Below are positions 1-7,672 of a stretch of DNA of 14,162 bases, piece by piece. Below the pieces are notes generated by a model. It was not told where the DNA came from, made no database searches, and saw only the letters and a list, made by a program, of their open reading frames with translations. Both the position numbers and the translations under genes were made by a program. Position 1 is the first letter of the stretch, and each line of letters opens with the position of its first letter. The stretch lies in the NCBI GenBank assembly GCA_946478965.1, contig CAMLDQ010000053.1, positions 1 to 14,162 on the forward strand, written 5' to 3'. The stretch is from an uncultured Methylobacillus sp. (GTDB lineage Bacteria > Pseudomonadota > Gammaproteobacteria > Burkholderiales > Methylophilaceae).

Positions 1-343
1 CGTCGATGATGCGGCCGCGGAAAATGTCGCACATGCGCTTCATTTCCTCGCGGTACGGGCCGGTGGCCTTCACCTTGACCAGCATCAGTTCGCGCTCGAT
101 GTGGCGGCCGTCGCTGAGATCCAGCACCTTGACCACATCGACCAGCTTGTTGAGCTGCTTGATGATCTGCTCGATGACCTCGTCGGAACCGGAGGTGACG
201 ATGGTCATGCGGGACAGGGTTTCGTCCTCGGTGGGCGCCACGGTCAGCGATTCGATATTGTAGGCGCGCGCCGAGAACAGGCCGGCGACGCGCGACAGGG
301 CTCCGGCCTCGTTTTCCATCAGCAGAGAAACGATGTGACGCAT
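1..343 (-). CDS. ilvH: Acetolactate synthase small (regulatory) subunit, C-terminus cut by window edge
   Basis: Regulatory subunit of acetolactate synthase. It binds the large subunit, raises its activity and mediates valine feedback inhibition in the cytoplasm. The first 114 codons are present of a usual length near 160. The protein begins MRHIVSLLMENEAGALSRVAGLF and continues with RAYNIESLTVAPTED, the N-terminal ACT domain (about residues 4-78) that forms the valine site in this family. The second domain begins at about residue 85 (ELMLVKVKA) and runs off the window. The ATG shares one base with the ilvB stop codon (TAATG). A strong GGAGGA sits six bases upstream, inside the ilvB coding end, so the subunits should be made by coupled translation. 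An ilvC gene commonly follows in Proteobacteria but would lie outside the window. Confidence 0.95.
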   Translation of the reverse strand, partial: MRHIVSLLMENEAGALSRVAGLFSARAYNIESLTVAPTEDETLSRMTIVTSGSDEVIEQIIKQLNKLVDVVKVLDLSDGRHIERELMLVKVKATGPYREEMKRMCDIFRGRIID

Positions 344-2055
344 TACAGATCCTCCGCCAGGATGATTTCAGACAGGCCCTTGCCGTTCGGTACCATCGGG
401 AACACGTTTTCCTTCGGGTCGGTGAGGAAGTCCATGAACACCAGGCGGTTCCTGTTTTCCGCGCTGAAGGCTTCCTTCAGTGCGCCCTCGACATCGCCCG
501 GATTCTCGATGCGCATGCCGACATGGCCGTAGGATTCCGCTAGCTTGACGAAATCCGGCAGGCTGTCCATGTAGGATTCCGAGTAGCGGTTCTCGTAGAA
601 GAACTCCTGCCACTGGCGCACCATGCCGAGGTAGCGATTATTCAGCAGGATTACCTTGATCGGCAGGTGGAACTGCTTGCAGGTGGACAGTTCCTGGATG
701 TTCATCTGGATGCTGCCTTCGCCGGTGATGCAGGCTACCTGCGCGTCAGGGAATGCAAACTGCGCACCCATCGCATACGGCAGGCCGACGCCCATGGTGC
801 CCAGCCCGCCGGAGTTCAACCAGCGGCGCGGCTTGTCGAACTTGTAGTACTGCGCCGCCCACATCTGGTGCTGGCCCACGTCGGACGTGACGAAGGCGTC
901 GCCCTTGGTGACTTCCCACAGCTTCTCGACCACGTATTGCGGCTTGATGATTTCGCTGGACTGCGCGTACTTGAGGCATGCCTTGCCGCGCCAGTCCTCG
1001 ATTTTCTTCCACCATGCAGCCAGTGCATCGGAATCCTGTGGGGAGCCGGGCTCTTCCAGCAATGCCAGCATGTCATCGAGCACGGACTTCACGTCGCCGA
1101 CGATGGGCACGTCCACCTTCACGCGCTTGGAAATGGAAGATGGATCCACATCGATATGGATGATGGTGCGCGGGTTCTGGAAGAAGTGCGCCGGATTGCC
1201 GATCACGCGATCATCGAAGCGAGCGCCCACGGCCAGCAGCACATCACACTCCTGCATCGCCATGTTGGCTTCCAGTGTGCCGTGCATGCCCAGCATGCCG
1301 ACGCATTGCTTATCCGTTGCCGGGTAGCCGCCCAGGCCCATCAGCGTGTTGGTGATCGGGAATCCGAGTTTCCTGACGAGCTTGGTGAGCGGTTCGGCCG
1401 CGTCACCCAGTACTACGCCGCCGCCGGCGTACACCATCGGGCGTTTCGCTTCCTGCAGCAGCTTGAGCGCCTTCTTGATCTGGCCCGAGTGCCCCTTGAG
1501 TACCGGGTTGTAGGAACGCATCTGCACGGAATCCGGATAGACGAATTCGCCGAGATGCGCGGTCACGTCCTTGGGGATATCCACGACCACAGGGCCGGGA
1601 CGGCCGCTGCCGGCGATGTAGAAAGCCTTCTTGATGGTGCTGGCCAGTTCCTTGATGTCCTTGACCAGGAAGTTGTGCTTCACGCACGGGCGGGTGATGC
1701 CCACCATATCGACTTCCTGAAAGGCATCCATGCCGATGGCGGGTGTGGGCACCTGGCCGGACAGTACCACCATGGGGATCGAGTCCATATAGGCAGTGGC
1801 GATACCGGTCACGGCATTGGTCGCGCCCGGTCCGGAAGTGACCAGTGCGACGCCGACTTTGCCGGTGGCGCGCGCATAGGCGTCAGCCGCATGCACGGCG
1901 GCCTGCTCATGGCGCACCAGGACATGCTTGAATTTGTCCTGTTTGAAAATCTCGTCGTATATATTAAGGACCGCCCCGCCGGGATAGCCGAAGACGAACT
2001 GGACGTTCTCTTCCTGCAGGCAGCGAATGACGATTTCTGCGCCAGTCAATTGCAT
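343..2055 (-). CDS. ilvB: Acetolactate synthase large (catalytic) subunit
   Basis: Thiamine-diphosphate and FAD enzyme that joins two pyruvates to acetolactate, or pyruvate plus 2-oxobutyrate to acetohydroxybutyrate. This is the first common step of valine, leucine and isoleucine synthesis. Length 570 residues, usual for the family. Visible parts are the N-terminal TPP-binding domain with FGYPGGAVLNIYDEIF (22-37) and the catalytic Glu50 (RHEQAAVHAADAYAR). A central FAD-type domain follows, with GARFDDRVIGN (277-287). The C-terminal TPP/Mg site is GEGS (445-448) followed by NNRYLGMVRQWQ from about 472. The usual GDG is GEG here, which I believe is common in betaproteobacterial enzymes. A candidate promoter lies just upstream. 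The ATG has no visible Shine-Dalgarno sequence. Some genomes call this gene ilvI. Coupling to ilvH supports the assignment over other TPP enzymes. Confidence 0.96.
   Translation of the reverse strand: MQLTGAEIVIRCLQEENVQFVFGYPGGAVLNIYDEIFKQDKFKHVLVRHEQAAVHAADAYARATGKVGVALVTSGPGATNAVTGIATAYMDSIPMVVLSGQVPTPAIGMDAFQEVDMVGITRPCVKHNFLVKDIKELASTIKKAFYIAGSGRPGPVVVDIPKDVTAHLGEFVYPDSVQMRSYNPVLKGHSGQIKKALKLLQEAKRPMVYAGGGVVLGDAAEPLTKLVRKLGFPITNTLMGLGGYPATDKQCVGMLGMHGTLEANMAMQECDVLLAVGARFDDRVIGNPAHFFQNPRTIIHIDVDPSSISKRVKVDVPIVGDVKSVLDDMLALLEEPGSPQDSDALAAWWKKIEDWRGKACLKYAQSSEIIKPQYVVEKLWEVTKGDAFVTSDVGQHQMWAAQYYKFDKPRRWLNSGGLGTMGVGLPYAMGAQFAFPDAQVACITGEGSIQMNIQELSTCKQFHLPIKVILLNNRYLGMVRQWQEFFYENRYSESYMDSLPDFVKLAESYGHVGMRIENPGDVEGALKEAFSAENRNRLVFMDFLTDPKENVFPMVPNGKGLSEIILAEDL
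350..355 (-). promoter_or_regulatory. Shine-Dalgarno site of ilvH
   Basis: GGAGGA on the minus strand, six bases before the ilvH ATG and inside the last codons of ilvB. It is among the strongest ribosome binding sites in the window and fixes the ilvH start at the TAATG junction. Confidence 0.75.
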
Positions 2056-2093
2056 AAATTCAATCAGTTGTGGAAATTGTTGCGAAACCTTGA

Positions 2094-2122
2094 ACAGTAT
2101 CGTTTCGTACAGTTTTGGTCAA
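2094..2122 (-). promoter_or_regulatory. Candidate sigma-70 promoter of ilvBH
   Basis: On the minus strand TTGACC (2122-2117) is followed by a 17-base spacer and TACTGT (2099-2094). The -35 matches consensus at five of six bases. The -10 keeps the three most conserved positions. Transcription would start near 2087, giving an untranslated leader of about 32 bases before the ilvB ATG. That leaves no room for a leader peptide and attenuator. It lies between the end of the upstream ATPase gene and ilvB, so ilvBH can be transcribed alone. Prediction by eye only. Confidence 0.45.
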
Positions 2123-2147
2123 GGTGATTTGTGTGCGTGCGCGTCTT

Positions 2148-3935
2148 TTAGTCCAGTGGAGGTGCTGCGCTCAACACTTCTTCCGGCGTGGTGAGCCCCG
2201 CGGCGATTTTGAGCGCGCCGGCGATGCGCAGAGGCTTGACGCCTTCGCGCTGGGCCAGTGCCTTGATTTTTGCGAGATCGGTATCGCGCGTAATCAGCTT
2301 TTTCATTTCCGGGCTGATCGTTAGCATCTCGTAGATGCCGGTGCGGCCACGATAGCCGGTCATGCGGCATTCCAGGCAGCCGGTGGCGCTATAGGTTGGG
2401 GTCGGTTTCGTGGTTTTCCATGGACTTACCACTTCCTGCCACGTATCGTCGCCCATTTCCGTGGGCGCCTTGCAGTGCGGGCACAGAGTACGCACCAGCC
2501 GTTGCGCCATGACGCCCAGCAGCGTGGCGTTGATCAGATAGGCCGGCACACCCAGTTCGAGCAGCCGGGTGATGGCGGAGGGGGCATCATTGGTGTGCAG
2601 GGTCGAGAGGACCAGATGTCCTGTCAGCGACGCCTGGATCGCCATCTCGGCGGTTTCCATATCCCGAATCTCGCCGACCATGATGATGTCGGGATCCTGC
2701 CGCAGTAGCGTGCGGATGCCATCGGCGAAATTGAGGCCGATATTGCTTTGCACCTGCATCTGGTTGAACATGGGTTCGATCATTTCGATCGGATCTTCCA
2801 CCGAGCAAACATTCACTTCCGGCCTGGCCAGTTGTTTCAGCGTGGAATAGAGCGTAGTTGTTTTACCGGAGCCGGTTGGCCCGGTGACCAGGATGATGCC
2901 ATTGGGTCGCGTGGTCCAGGCGTTCCAGCGCTCGGTCTGCTCGCGTGTGAAGCCCAGGTCGGTGAAATCCTTGACCAGGATTTCCGGATCGAAAATCCGC
3001 ATCACCAGCTTTTCACCGAATGCGGTGGGCATGGTGGACAGGCGCAGCTCGATTTCCTTGCCTTCGGCCGTCATGGTTTTGATGCGGCCATCCTGCGGGC
3101 GGCGCTTTTCCACCATATCCATGCGCCCCAGCAGCTTGATGCGGCTGGTAATGGCATTGGTAATTGAGGCTGGGAGCTGATAAACCTGATGCAGCAGGCC
3201 GTCGATGCGGAATCGCACGATACCGATATCGCGACGCGGCTCCAGGTGAATGTCGCTGGCACGCTGTTCGAATGCATACTTGAACAGCCAATCGACGATG
3301 TTGACCACGTGCTGTTCATTGGCATCGAGGCTTTTGTTCTTGCCGAGTTCGACCAGTTGCTCGAAATTCTGTACGCCGACGATTTGTCCGCTTTTTGCCT
3401 CGTTCGCCAGGTTCACCGACTGTGCCAGGCTGTAGATTTCGGGCAGGTAGCGATTGATTTCGAGGGGGTTGGCCAGGACGCGCTTGATCTTGAGCTTGAG
3501 TATGCGTTCCAGGTCGACAATCCAGTCGGTAAGGAACGGCTCCGCCGTCGCGACGGTAATTTCCTGATGGTCGACCTGGACCGGCATGATTTTGAGGCGC
3601 TCCGCGTAGGCCTTGGACACTACGCGCGCAATCGTGCCGAAATTGAGTTGCAGCGGGTCGATGTGGTAATAGGGCAGTTCGACGTGCCCGGCAAGCCATT
3701 CGGTGAGAAACTCTACCGTCATCTGCTTGCCTGGAGGCTTGGGGCTTTTCCATTTCTGTTCCGCGACGATGACCAATGGATGCAGGTTGGTACGATCAAG
3801 CCTGCGGTCTTCGAGCAGCTTTGCCGCCTCCGGCGCGGAGACTAGACCTTCCTGCACCAGCAACTGCAACAACTCCTGCAGCGTCAGCTTGTGGCTCTGC
3901 ATGCTCGCCAAGGGCGAAAATTGTTCTCGATTCAT
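2148..3935 (-). CDS. GspE/PulE/PilB-family assembly ATPase
   Basis: Hexameric ATPase of the kind that powers pilin or pseudopilin assembly at the inner membrane. Length 595 residues. An N-terminal GspE/MshE-type region covers about residues 15-170, with LPYYHIDPLQLNFG at 87-100. The ATPase core shows the Asp box ASDIHLEP (226-233), Walker A GPTGSGKTT (352-360), VEDPIE (379-384), Walker B DPDIIMVGEIRD (414-425) and His box LSTLHTND (443-450). Four cysteines in the C-terminal region (C485, C488, C520, C523) form the usual zinc site. The ATG overlaps the nadC stop by four bases (ATGA) and has no Shine-Dalgarno sequence, so it is probably translated by coupling. In many gammaproteobacteria nadC lies beside a pilin-assembly ATPase gene (hofB in E. 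coli, pilB elsewhere), which fits. No pilin, PilC or peptidase gene is in view, so type IV pilus versus type II secretion cannot be decided. Confidence 0.93.
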   Translation of the reverse strand: MNREQFSPLASMQSHKLTLQELLQLLVQEGLVSAPEAAKLLEDRRLDRTNLHPLVIVAEQKWKSPKPPGKQMTVEFLTEWLAGHVELPYYHIDPLQLNFGTIARVVSKAYAERLKIMPVQVDHQEITVATAEPFLTDWIVDLERILKLKIKRVLANPLEINRYLPEIYSLAQSVNLANEAKSGQIVGVQNFEQLVELGKNKSLDANEQHVVNIVDWLFKYAFEQRASDIHLEPRRDIGIVRFRIDGLLHQVYQLPASITNAITSRIKLLGRMDMVEKRRPQDGRIKTMTAEGKEIELRLSTMPTAFGEKLVMRIFDPEILVKDFTDLGFTREQTERWNAWTTRPNGIILVTGPTGSGKTTTLYSTLKQLARPEVNVCSVEDPIEMIEPMFNQMQVQSNIGLNFADGIRTLLRQDPDIIMVGEIRDMETAEMAIQASLTGHLVLSTLHTNDAPSAITRLLELGVPAYLINATLLGVMAQRLVRTLCPHCKAPTEMGDDTWQEVVSPWKTTKPTPTYSATGCLECRMTGYRGRTGIYEMLTISPEMKKLITRDTDLAKIKALAQREGVKPLRIAGALKIAAGLTTPEEVLSAAPPLD

Positions 3936-4771
3936 GAGAGAGGCGCAATGCGCATGGATAGGTCTACGGCCTGGATGTTCTTGGTCAGGCTGCCGATGGA
4001 AATACGCTGCACTCCGGTCTCGGCCACGGCGCGCACGCTTTCCAGCGTGACGTTTCCGGATCCTTCCAGGACAGCGCGGCCTGCCGCAAGGGCGACCGCT
4101 TCACGCATTTGGAACAGGGAGAAGTTGTCGAGCAGTATCAATGTCGCGCCAGCGTCCAGGGCTCTTTGTAATTCCTCCAACGACTCCACCTCGATTTGGA
4201 TACTTGCCTCGCCTGCAACTTGTCTGGCCGCCTCCAGTACTTGTGCGATGCCGCCGGCTGCGGCGATGTGGTTCTCCTTGATCAGGATGCCGTCGTAGAG
4301 TCCGATGCGCTGGTTCTCGCCGCCGCCTGTCCTGACCGCGTATTTCTCCGCAAGCCGCAGCCCGGGAAGCGTCTTGCGCGTGTCCATGATGACAGCGCCG
4401 GTGCCGGCGATGGCGGCAACATGGCGGCGTGTCGATGTCGCTACGGCGGACAGGGTCTGCAAAAAGTTGAGCGCGCAGCGCTCCGCGGTGAGCAGGGTGC
4501 GGGCGGCACCGTGGATTTCACACAGCAATTGATTAGGATGCACCGTTGAGCCATCCTGTGCGTGCCATACGATGCAGGTGTCGGCGTCCAGCAGGCGGAA
4601 GCAGGCGTCGAACCAGGCAGTTCCGCACAGTACGGCTTCCTCGCGGCTGATAACGCGCGCCTCGGCGTTTTGTGCCGCAGGGATGAGCTGCGCAGTGAGG
4701 TCGCCGCAACCGATGTCTTCATCCAGGGCGTGGCGGACTTGTTGTTCTATGAGATCGGGGGAAATTTGCAT
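3932..4771 (-). CDS. nadC: Nicotinate-nucleotide pyrophosphorylase (quinolinate phosphoribosyltransferase)
   Basis: Converts quinolinate and PRPP to nicotinate mononucleotide, CO2 and pyrophosphate in de novo NAD synthesis. It acts in the cytoplasm, usually as a dimer. Length 279 residues, normal for the family. Visible signatures are the N-terminal LDEDIGCGDLT (16-26), AERCALNFLQTLS (97-109), DTRKTLPGLR (130-139), the GGGENQR to KENH stretch (149-168) and EVESLEE (194-200). Together these make the quinolinate and PRPP site of the family. The chosen start is the ATG at 4771, matching the usual N-terminus. It has no Shine-Dalgarno sequence, and a TATAAT lies so close that the message may be leaderless. 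Its stop overlaps the start of the downstream assembly ATPase (ATGA). It is divergent from a glutathione S-transferase gene. Confidence 0.96.
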   Translation of the reverse strand: MQISPDLIEQQVRHALDEDIGCGDLTAQLIPAAQNAEARVISREEAVLCGTAWFDACFRLLDADTCIVWHAQDGSTVHPNQLLCEIHGAARTLLTAERCALNFLQTLSAVATSTRRHVAAIAGTGAVIMDTRKTLPGLRLAEKYAVRTGGGENQRIGLYDGILIKENHIAAAGGIAQVLEAARQVAGEASIQIEVESLEELQRALDAGATLILLDNFSLFQMREAVALAAGRAVLEGSGNVTLESVRAVAETGVQRISIGSLTKNIQAVDLSMRIAPLS

Positions 4772-4777
4772 TTCTGC

Positions 4778-4785
4778 ATTATAAT
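4778..4785. promoter_or_regulatory. Palindromic -10 box shared by nadC and the GST gene
   Basis: ATTATAAT is its own reverse complement, so a perfect TATAAT is present on both strands (4780-4785 plus, 4783-4778 minus). It sits in the 47-base gap between the divergent nadC and glutathione S-transferase starts. On the minus strand the expected start point falls at about 4771, on the nadC ATG itself. On the plus strand it falls near 4792, leaving about 27 bases to the GST ATG. No good -35 is visible on either side, so other elements or an activator may be needed. Confidence 0.4.
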
Positions 4786-4818
4786 GCCATTCGTTTTCAT
4801 CTTGATTTTCAGGCCCGT

Positions 4819-5430
4819 ATGAAGCTTTTCATGACCCCCAACAGCCCTTATGCGCGCAAGGTGCGCGTGATGCTTGCCGAGAAGCGCATTGAATGCGAGC
4901 AGGTGGTTGTCGAATCCCTGGCGGCGCCCGATTCACCGGTGATCGAGCACAACCCGCTGGGCAAGGTGCCGACCTTGGTGCTCGATGACGGTACCAGCTT
5001 GTACGATTCGGTGGTGATCGTTGACTATCTGGATCACAAGACCCCGGTCGCTCGTCTGATTCCGCAGGACAATACGCACCGAGCCTTGGTGCGCCGTTGG
5101 GAGGCGCTGGCCGACGGGGTCTGTGACGCCACCGTGGCGGTCGTCATGGAGAAACGCCGCGCGCCGGAAAAGCAGGATGAAACGACGATAGAACGTCAGC
5201 TGCAGAAAGTGGAGCGTGGGCTCAAGGTGATGTCCGACGACATGGGCGAAAGCAAGTGGACGACTGGCGATCGTTTTACACTGGCGGACATTGCCGTCGG
5301 TTGCGTACTCGGCTACGTGGCATTGCGCCTGCCGGAACTCAACTGGCGCGAGCAGTACCCCAATCTCGGCCGTATCTACGACCAGATGCAGGAACGGCAG
5401 GCGTTCCGCGACAGCGCACCTATTCCCTAA
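4819..5430 (+). CDS. Glutathione S-transferase family protein, YibF-like
   Basis: Small cytosolic protein of the glutathione S-transferase superfamily, 203 residues. The N-terminal thioredoxin-like domain (1-80) opens with [19 protein letters not shown] and holds the glutathione-contact pattern [14 protein letters not shown] (45-58) and the DS pair of [10 protein letters not shown]. The helical C-terminal domain has the family N-cap [14 protein letters not shown]. The SPYARK turn, overall length and the [10 protein letters not shown] segment resemble E. coli YibF more than the stringent starvation protein SspA. Substrate unknown; a role in detoxification or thiol reduction is inferred from the family only. 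The start is ATG with a weak AGG five bases upstream. It converges on mnmA, and the two stop codons overlap by four bases. Confidence 0.88.
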   Translation: MKLFMTPNSPYARKVRVMLAEKRIECEQVVVESLAAPDSPVIEHNPLGKVPTLVLDDGTSLYDSVVIVDYLDHKTPVARLIPQDNTHRALVRRWEALADGVCDATVAVVMEKRRAPEKQDETTIERQLQKVERGLKVMSDDMGESKWTTGDRFTLADIAVGCVLGYVALRLPELNWREQYPNLGRIYDQMQERQAFRDSAPIP

Positions 5431-6533
5431 ACTGAATTTCCCGATGCTGCCAGCGGCGCGGTGATGATCCCCCCGCCAAGGCAGACCTTGCTTTCATAGA
5501 CCACGACGGACTGGCCCGGCGTCACCGCCCATTGGGACTGGCCGAACCGGATTTCGCAGCGGTCGCCGTCGAGACTGTCGATCTCGCATGGGGCGTCCGG
5601 CTGGCGGTAACGGGTCTTCGCCGCATACACCCAATGGGTGCGCGGATCGTGACCGGCAATCCAGTGCATTTGGGCCGCCTGCAGGCCATCGCTGTGGAGC
5701 AGTGGGTGCTCGTGCCCCTGCACGACGATCAACTCGTTCCTGGTCATGTCCTTGCCGGCGACAAACCAAGGGGCGCCGTCGCCATCGCGCGAGCCGCCGA
5801 TGCCCAATCCCTGCCGCTGACCCAACGTGTAATACATGAGCCCGCTGTGGCGACCGACCACTTTGCCTTCCGGCGTACGCATGTCGCCCGGTTCGGTGGG
5901 CAGGTAGCGCTGCAGGAATTCGCGGAATGGCCGCTCGCCGATGAAGCAGATGCCGGTGGAATCCTTTTTCTCGCTGGTGACGAGGCCGGCCTTGCGCGCA
6001 ATCTCGCGCACCTCGCGCTTGTACAGGCCGCCGAGGGGAAACAGCGCCTTCGACAGCTGCGACTGGTCGAGACGGTAAAGGAAGTAGCTTTGGTCCTTGC
6101 TGCCGTCCTCGGCTTTCAGCAACTGGAAAAGCCCGTCGACCTCGCGTACCTGGGCGTAGTGCCCGGTCGCGATCAGATCCGCACCCATGCCCATGGCATG
6201 ATCCAGAAAAGCGCGGAACTTGATTTCCGAATTGCAGAAAATATCGGGGTTGGGCGTGCGCCCGGCGCGATATTCCTCGAGGAAATTGCTGAACACCTTT
6301 TCCTTGTATTCCTTGCTGAAGTTGACCGCTTCGATCTCGACGCCGAGTCGGTCGGCGACCGAGACGGCATCGATCAGATCCTGCTTGGCCGGGCAGTATT
6401 CGTCGGTATCGTCATCCTCCCAGTTTTTCATGAAAAGGCCGACGACCTCGTAACCCTGTTCCTTCAGCAGCAGGGCGGTGACGGAAGAGTCCACGCCGCC
6501 GGACATGCCGACGACAACGCGTTTTTTGCTCAT
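5427..6533 (-). CDS. mnmA: tRNA-specific 2-thiouridylase MnmA
   Basis: ATP-dependent enzyme that puts the 2-thio group on the wobble uridine of tRNAs for Lys, Glu and Gln, taking sulfur from the IscS/Tus relay. Length 368 residues. The PP-loop SGGVDSS is at 11-17. The two catalytic cysteines are C100 ([12 protein letters not shown]) and C196 ([17 protein letters not shown]). The tRNA-interaction signature [10 protein letters not shown] and the C-terminal beta-barrel domain are also present. The ATG overlaps the nudJ stop by four bases (ATGA) and has no Shine-Dalgarno sequence. nudJ next to mnmA is the arrangement seen in E. coli. The stop codon overlaps that of the convergent GST gene, so no terminator separates them. 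Confidence 0.97.
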   Translation of the reverse strand: MSKKRVVVGMSGGVDSSVTALLLKEQGYEVVGLFMKNWEDDDTDEYCPAKQDLIDAVSVADRLGVEIEAVNFSKEYKEKVFSNFLEEYRAGRTPNPDIFCNSEIKFRAFLDHAMGMGADLIATGHYAQVREVDGLFQLLKAEDGSKDQSYFLYRLDQSQLSKALFPLGGLYKREVREIARKAGLVTSEKKDSTGICFIGERPFREFLQRYLPTEPGDMRTPEGKVVGRHSGLMYYTLGQRQGLGIGGSRDGDGAPWFVAGKDMTRNELIVVQGHEHPLLHSDGLQAAQMHWIAGHDPRTHWVYAAKTRYRQPDAPCEIDSLDGDRCEIRFGQSQWAVTPGQSVVVYESKVCLGGGIITAPLAASGNSV

Positions 6534-6973
6534 AAATGGGTCAACACCGAAAGTGGGAAACGCTGGCCTGCCAGATAATGTTCGATACAGGTCAGCACTT
6601 GTGGGCTGCGATGACGATCCCGCGAGGCCCGGATTTCGTCGGGACTCATCCAGCAGGCGCGCAGGATGCCGTCATCCAGGGCTTGCTCGGGGTGATGCCC
6701 GGTGAGTTCGCCGACGAAGGCGAAGCGCAGGTAGGTAATGTCTTTTCTCGGGTGCGCCCAGTGGTAGACCCCTAGCAGTCCCGTGGGCGCAAAGTCGTAG
6801 GCGGTTTCTTCCCGCGCTTCGCGAATGACAGCCTGCAGCAGGGTTTCGCCTTGCTCCAGATGCCCCGCCGGCTGGTTGAACAATGCACCGTCCGCGGTTT
6901 CCTCTTCGACCAGCAGGAATTTTCCTGCTTGTTCGACGATGGCGGCGACGGTGACATTGGGTTTCCAGATCAT
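6530..6973 (-). CDS. nudJ: Nudix hydrolase, phosphatase NudJ
   Basis: Nudix pyrophosphohydrolase of the NudJ (YmfB) group. In E. coli this enzyme removes phosphate from nucleoside tri- and diphosphates and from the thiamine precursor HMP-PP. Length 147 residues. It begins [24 protein letters not shown], very like E. coli NudJ, and has [12 protein letters not shown]. The Nudix box runs from G37 to Y59, with E43, R51, E52, E55 and E56 in place for metal binding. The glycine that normally follows the EE pair (EExG) is alanine (A58). The position directly before mnmA supports the NudJ assignment. No clear Shine-Dalgarno sequence precedes the ATG. It lies 34 bases after marC and is probably in the same transcript. 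Confidence 0.92.
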   Translation of the reverse strand: MIWKPNVTVAAIVEQAGKFLLVEEETADGALFNQPAGHLEQGETLLQAVIREAREETAYDFAPTGLLGVYHWAHPRKDITYLRFAFVGELTGHHPEQALDDGILRACWMSPDEIRASRDRHRSPQVLTCIEHYLAGQRFPLSVLTHL

Positions 6974-7007
6974 GATACGGGTGTGGCGCGAAAAACCTGT
7001 GATTCTA

Positions 7008-7643
7008 CTAGCTTAACAATCCGGGGAACAGGCTGCCGATGCCGCGGGCCATGAACTCGATTGCCATCGCGGCCAGGATCAGGCCCATCAGGCGCGTGAC
7101 GATGCTGATGCCGATCGTGCCGATGCGGTCGGCGATGGCGTTCGATATGCCCAGTATCCACCAGACCAGCAAGGCTACCACGCCCACCGGAGCGACCAGC
7201 AATACATGGCCCCAGATGCTGCCGCTTTGTTCTGCGGCGATGATCATGCTGCTGATGGCGCCCGGCCCTGCGAGCAGGGGGATGCTGAGCGGAACGATCG
7301 CGATGGCTTCGTGTTCGCTCGCCGCCTGGGTTTCCTCGGCCGTCGGACGCGCACTGCCGGGCTTGCCGTGCATCATCGAAATTGCCATCAGCAGCAGCAG
7401 GATGCCGCCGCCGATCTGGAAGGAGGGGATGCTGATGCCGAAAAAGATCAGGATGCGGTCGCCGACAAAGATCGTCGTGGTGAGTACCAGGAATACCGTC
7501 AGTGCAACGGTGCGTACGGTATGGGCACGATCCGGCTTGGACCAGCCCTCGGTGGCCGCGACGAAAATCGGGATGCCGCCGATCGGGTTGACGATGGCGA
7601 ACAAGGCGATGCCGATTTTGATCAGATAGTTCCACTCGCTCAT
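7008..7643 (-). CDS. MarC-family integral membrane protein
   Basis: Inner-membrane protein of the MarC/YchE family (UPF0056), 211 residues from the chosen start. It has about six hydrophobic segments. Family features are LFAIVNPIGGIPIFVA near the N-terminus, FQIGGGILLLLMAI in the middle and PLLAGPGAISSMI at the start of the second half. The two halves look like an internal repeat. Despite the name, the family has no proven drug-efflux role and its function is unknown. A TTG at 7694 would add 17 residues. The ATG at 7643 is preferred because AAGG lies eight bases before it, the hydrophilic extension is unlike the family, and a candidate promoter overlaps the extension. It is divergent from the DJ-1-like gene and is followed by nudJ. 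Confidence 0.9.
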   Translation of the reverse strand: MSEWNYLIKIGIALFAIVNPIGGIPIFVAATEGWSKPDRAHTVRTVALTVFLVLTTTIFVGDRILIFFGISIPSFQIGGGILLLLMAISMMHGKPGSARPTAEETQAASEHEAIAIVPLSIPLLAGPGAISSMIIAAEQSGSIWGHVLLVAPVGVVALLVWWILGISNAIADRIGTIGISIVTRLMGLILAAMAIEFMARGIGSLFPGLLS

Positions 7644-7672
7644 TTGATGGGCCTTATCGAATGGGTTAGTAT
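7644..7672 (+). promoter_or_regulatory. Candidate promoter of the DJ-1-like/maf/rng operon
   Basis: TTGATG (7644-7649), a 17-base spacer and TAGTAT (7667-7672) on the plus strand. Each box matches consensus at four of six bases. The expected start is near 7679, leaving a leader of about 27 bases that contains the AAGGAGG ribosome site. It overlaps the opposite-strand marC promoter. By eye only. Confidence 0.4.

Noticed and set aside
667..2127. Long plus-strand open frame (about 486 codons) opposite ilvB
   Set aside because: It lies wholly antisense to a clear acetolactate synthase gene. Its translation is rich in His, Arg and Gln with no recognisable domain, typical of a GC-rich shadow frame.
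4819..5430. Assignment of the GST-fold gene as stringent starvation protein SspA
   Set aside because: The SPYARK active-site turn, length and C-terminal pattern fit YibF-like transferases better, and the usual rpsI/sspB neighbours are absent.
5532..6578. Plus-strand open frame of about 348 codons opposite mnmA
   Set aside because: Antisense to a full-length MnmA with all catalytic residues; no family signature and no ribosome site.
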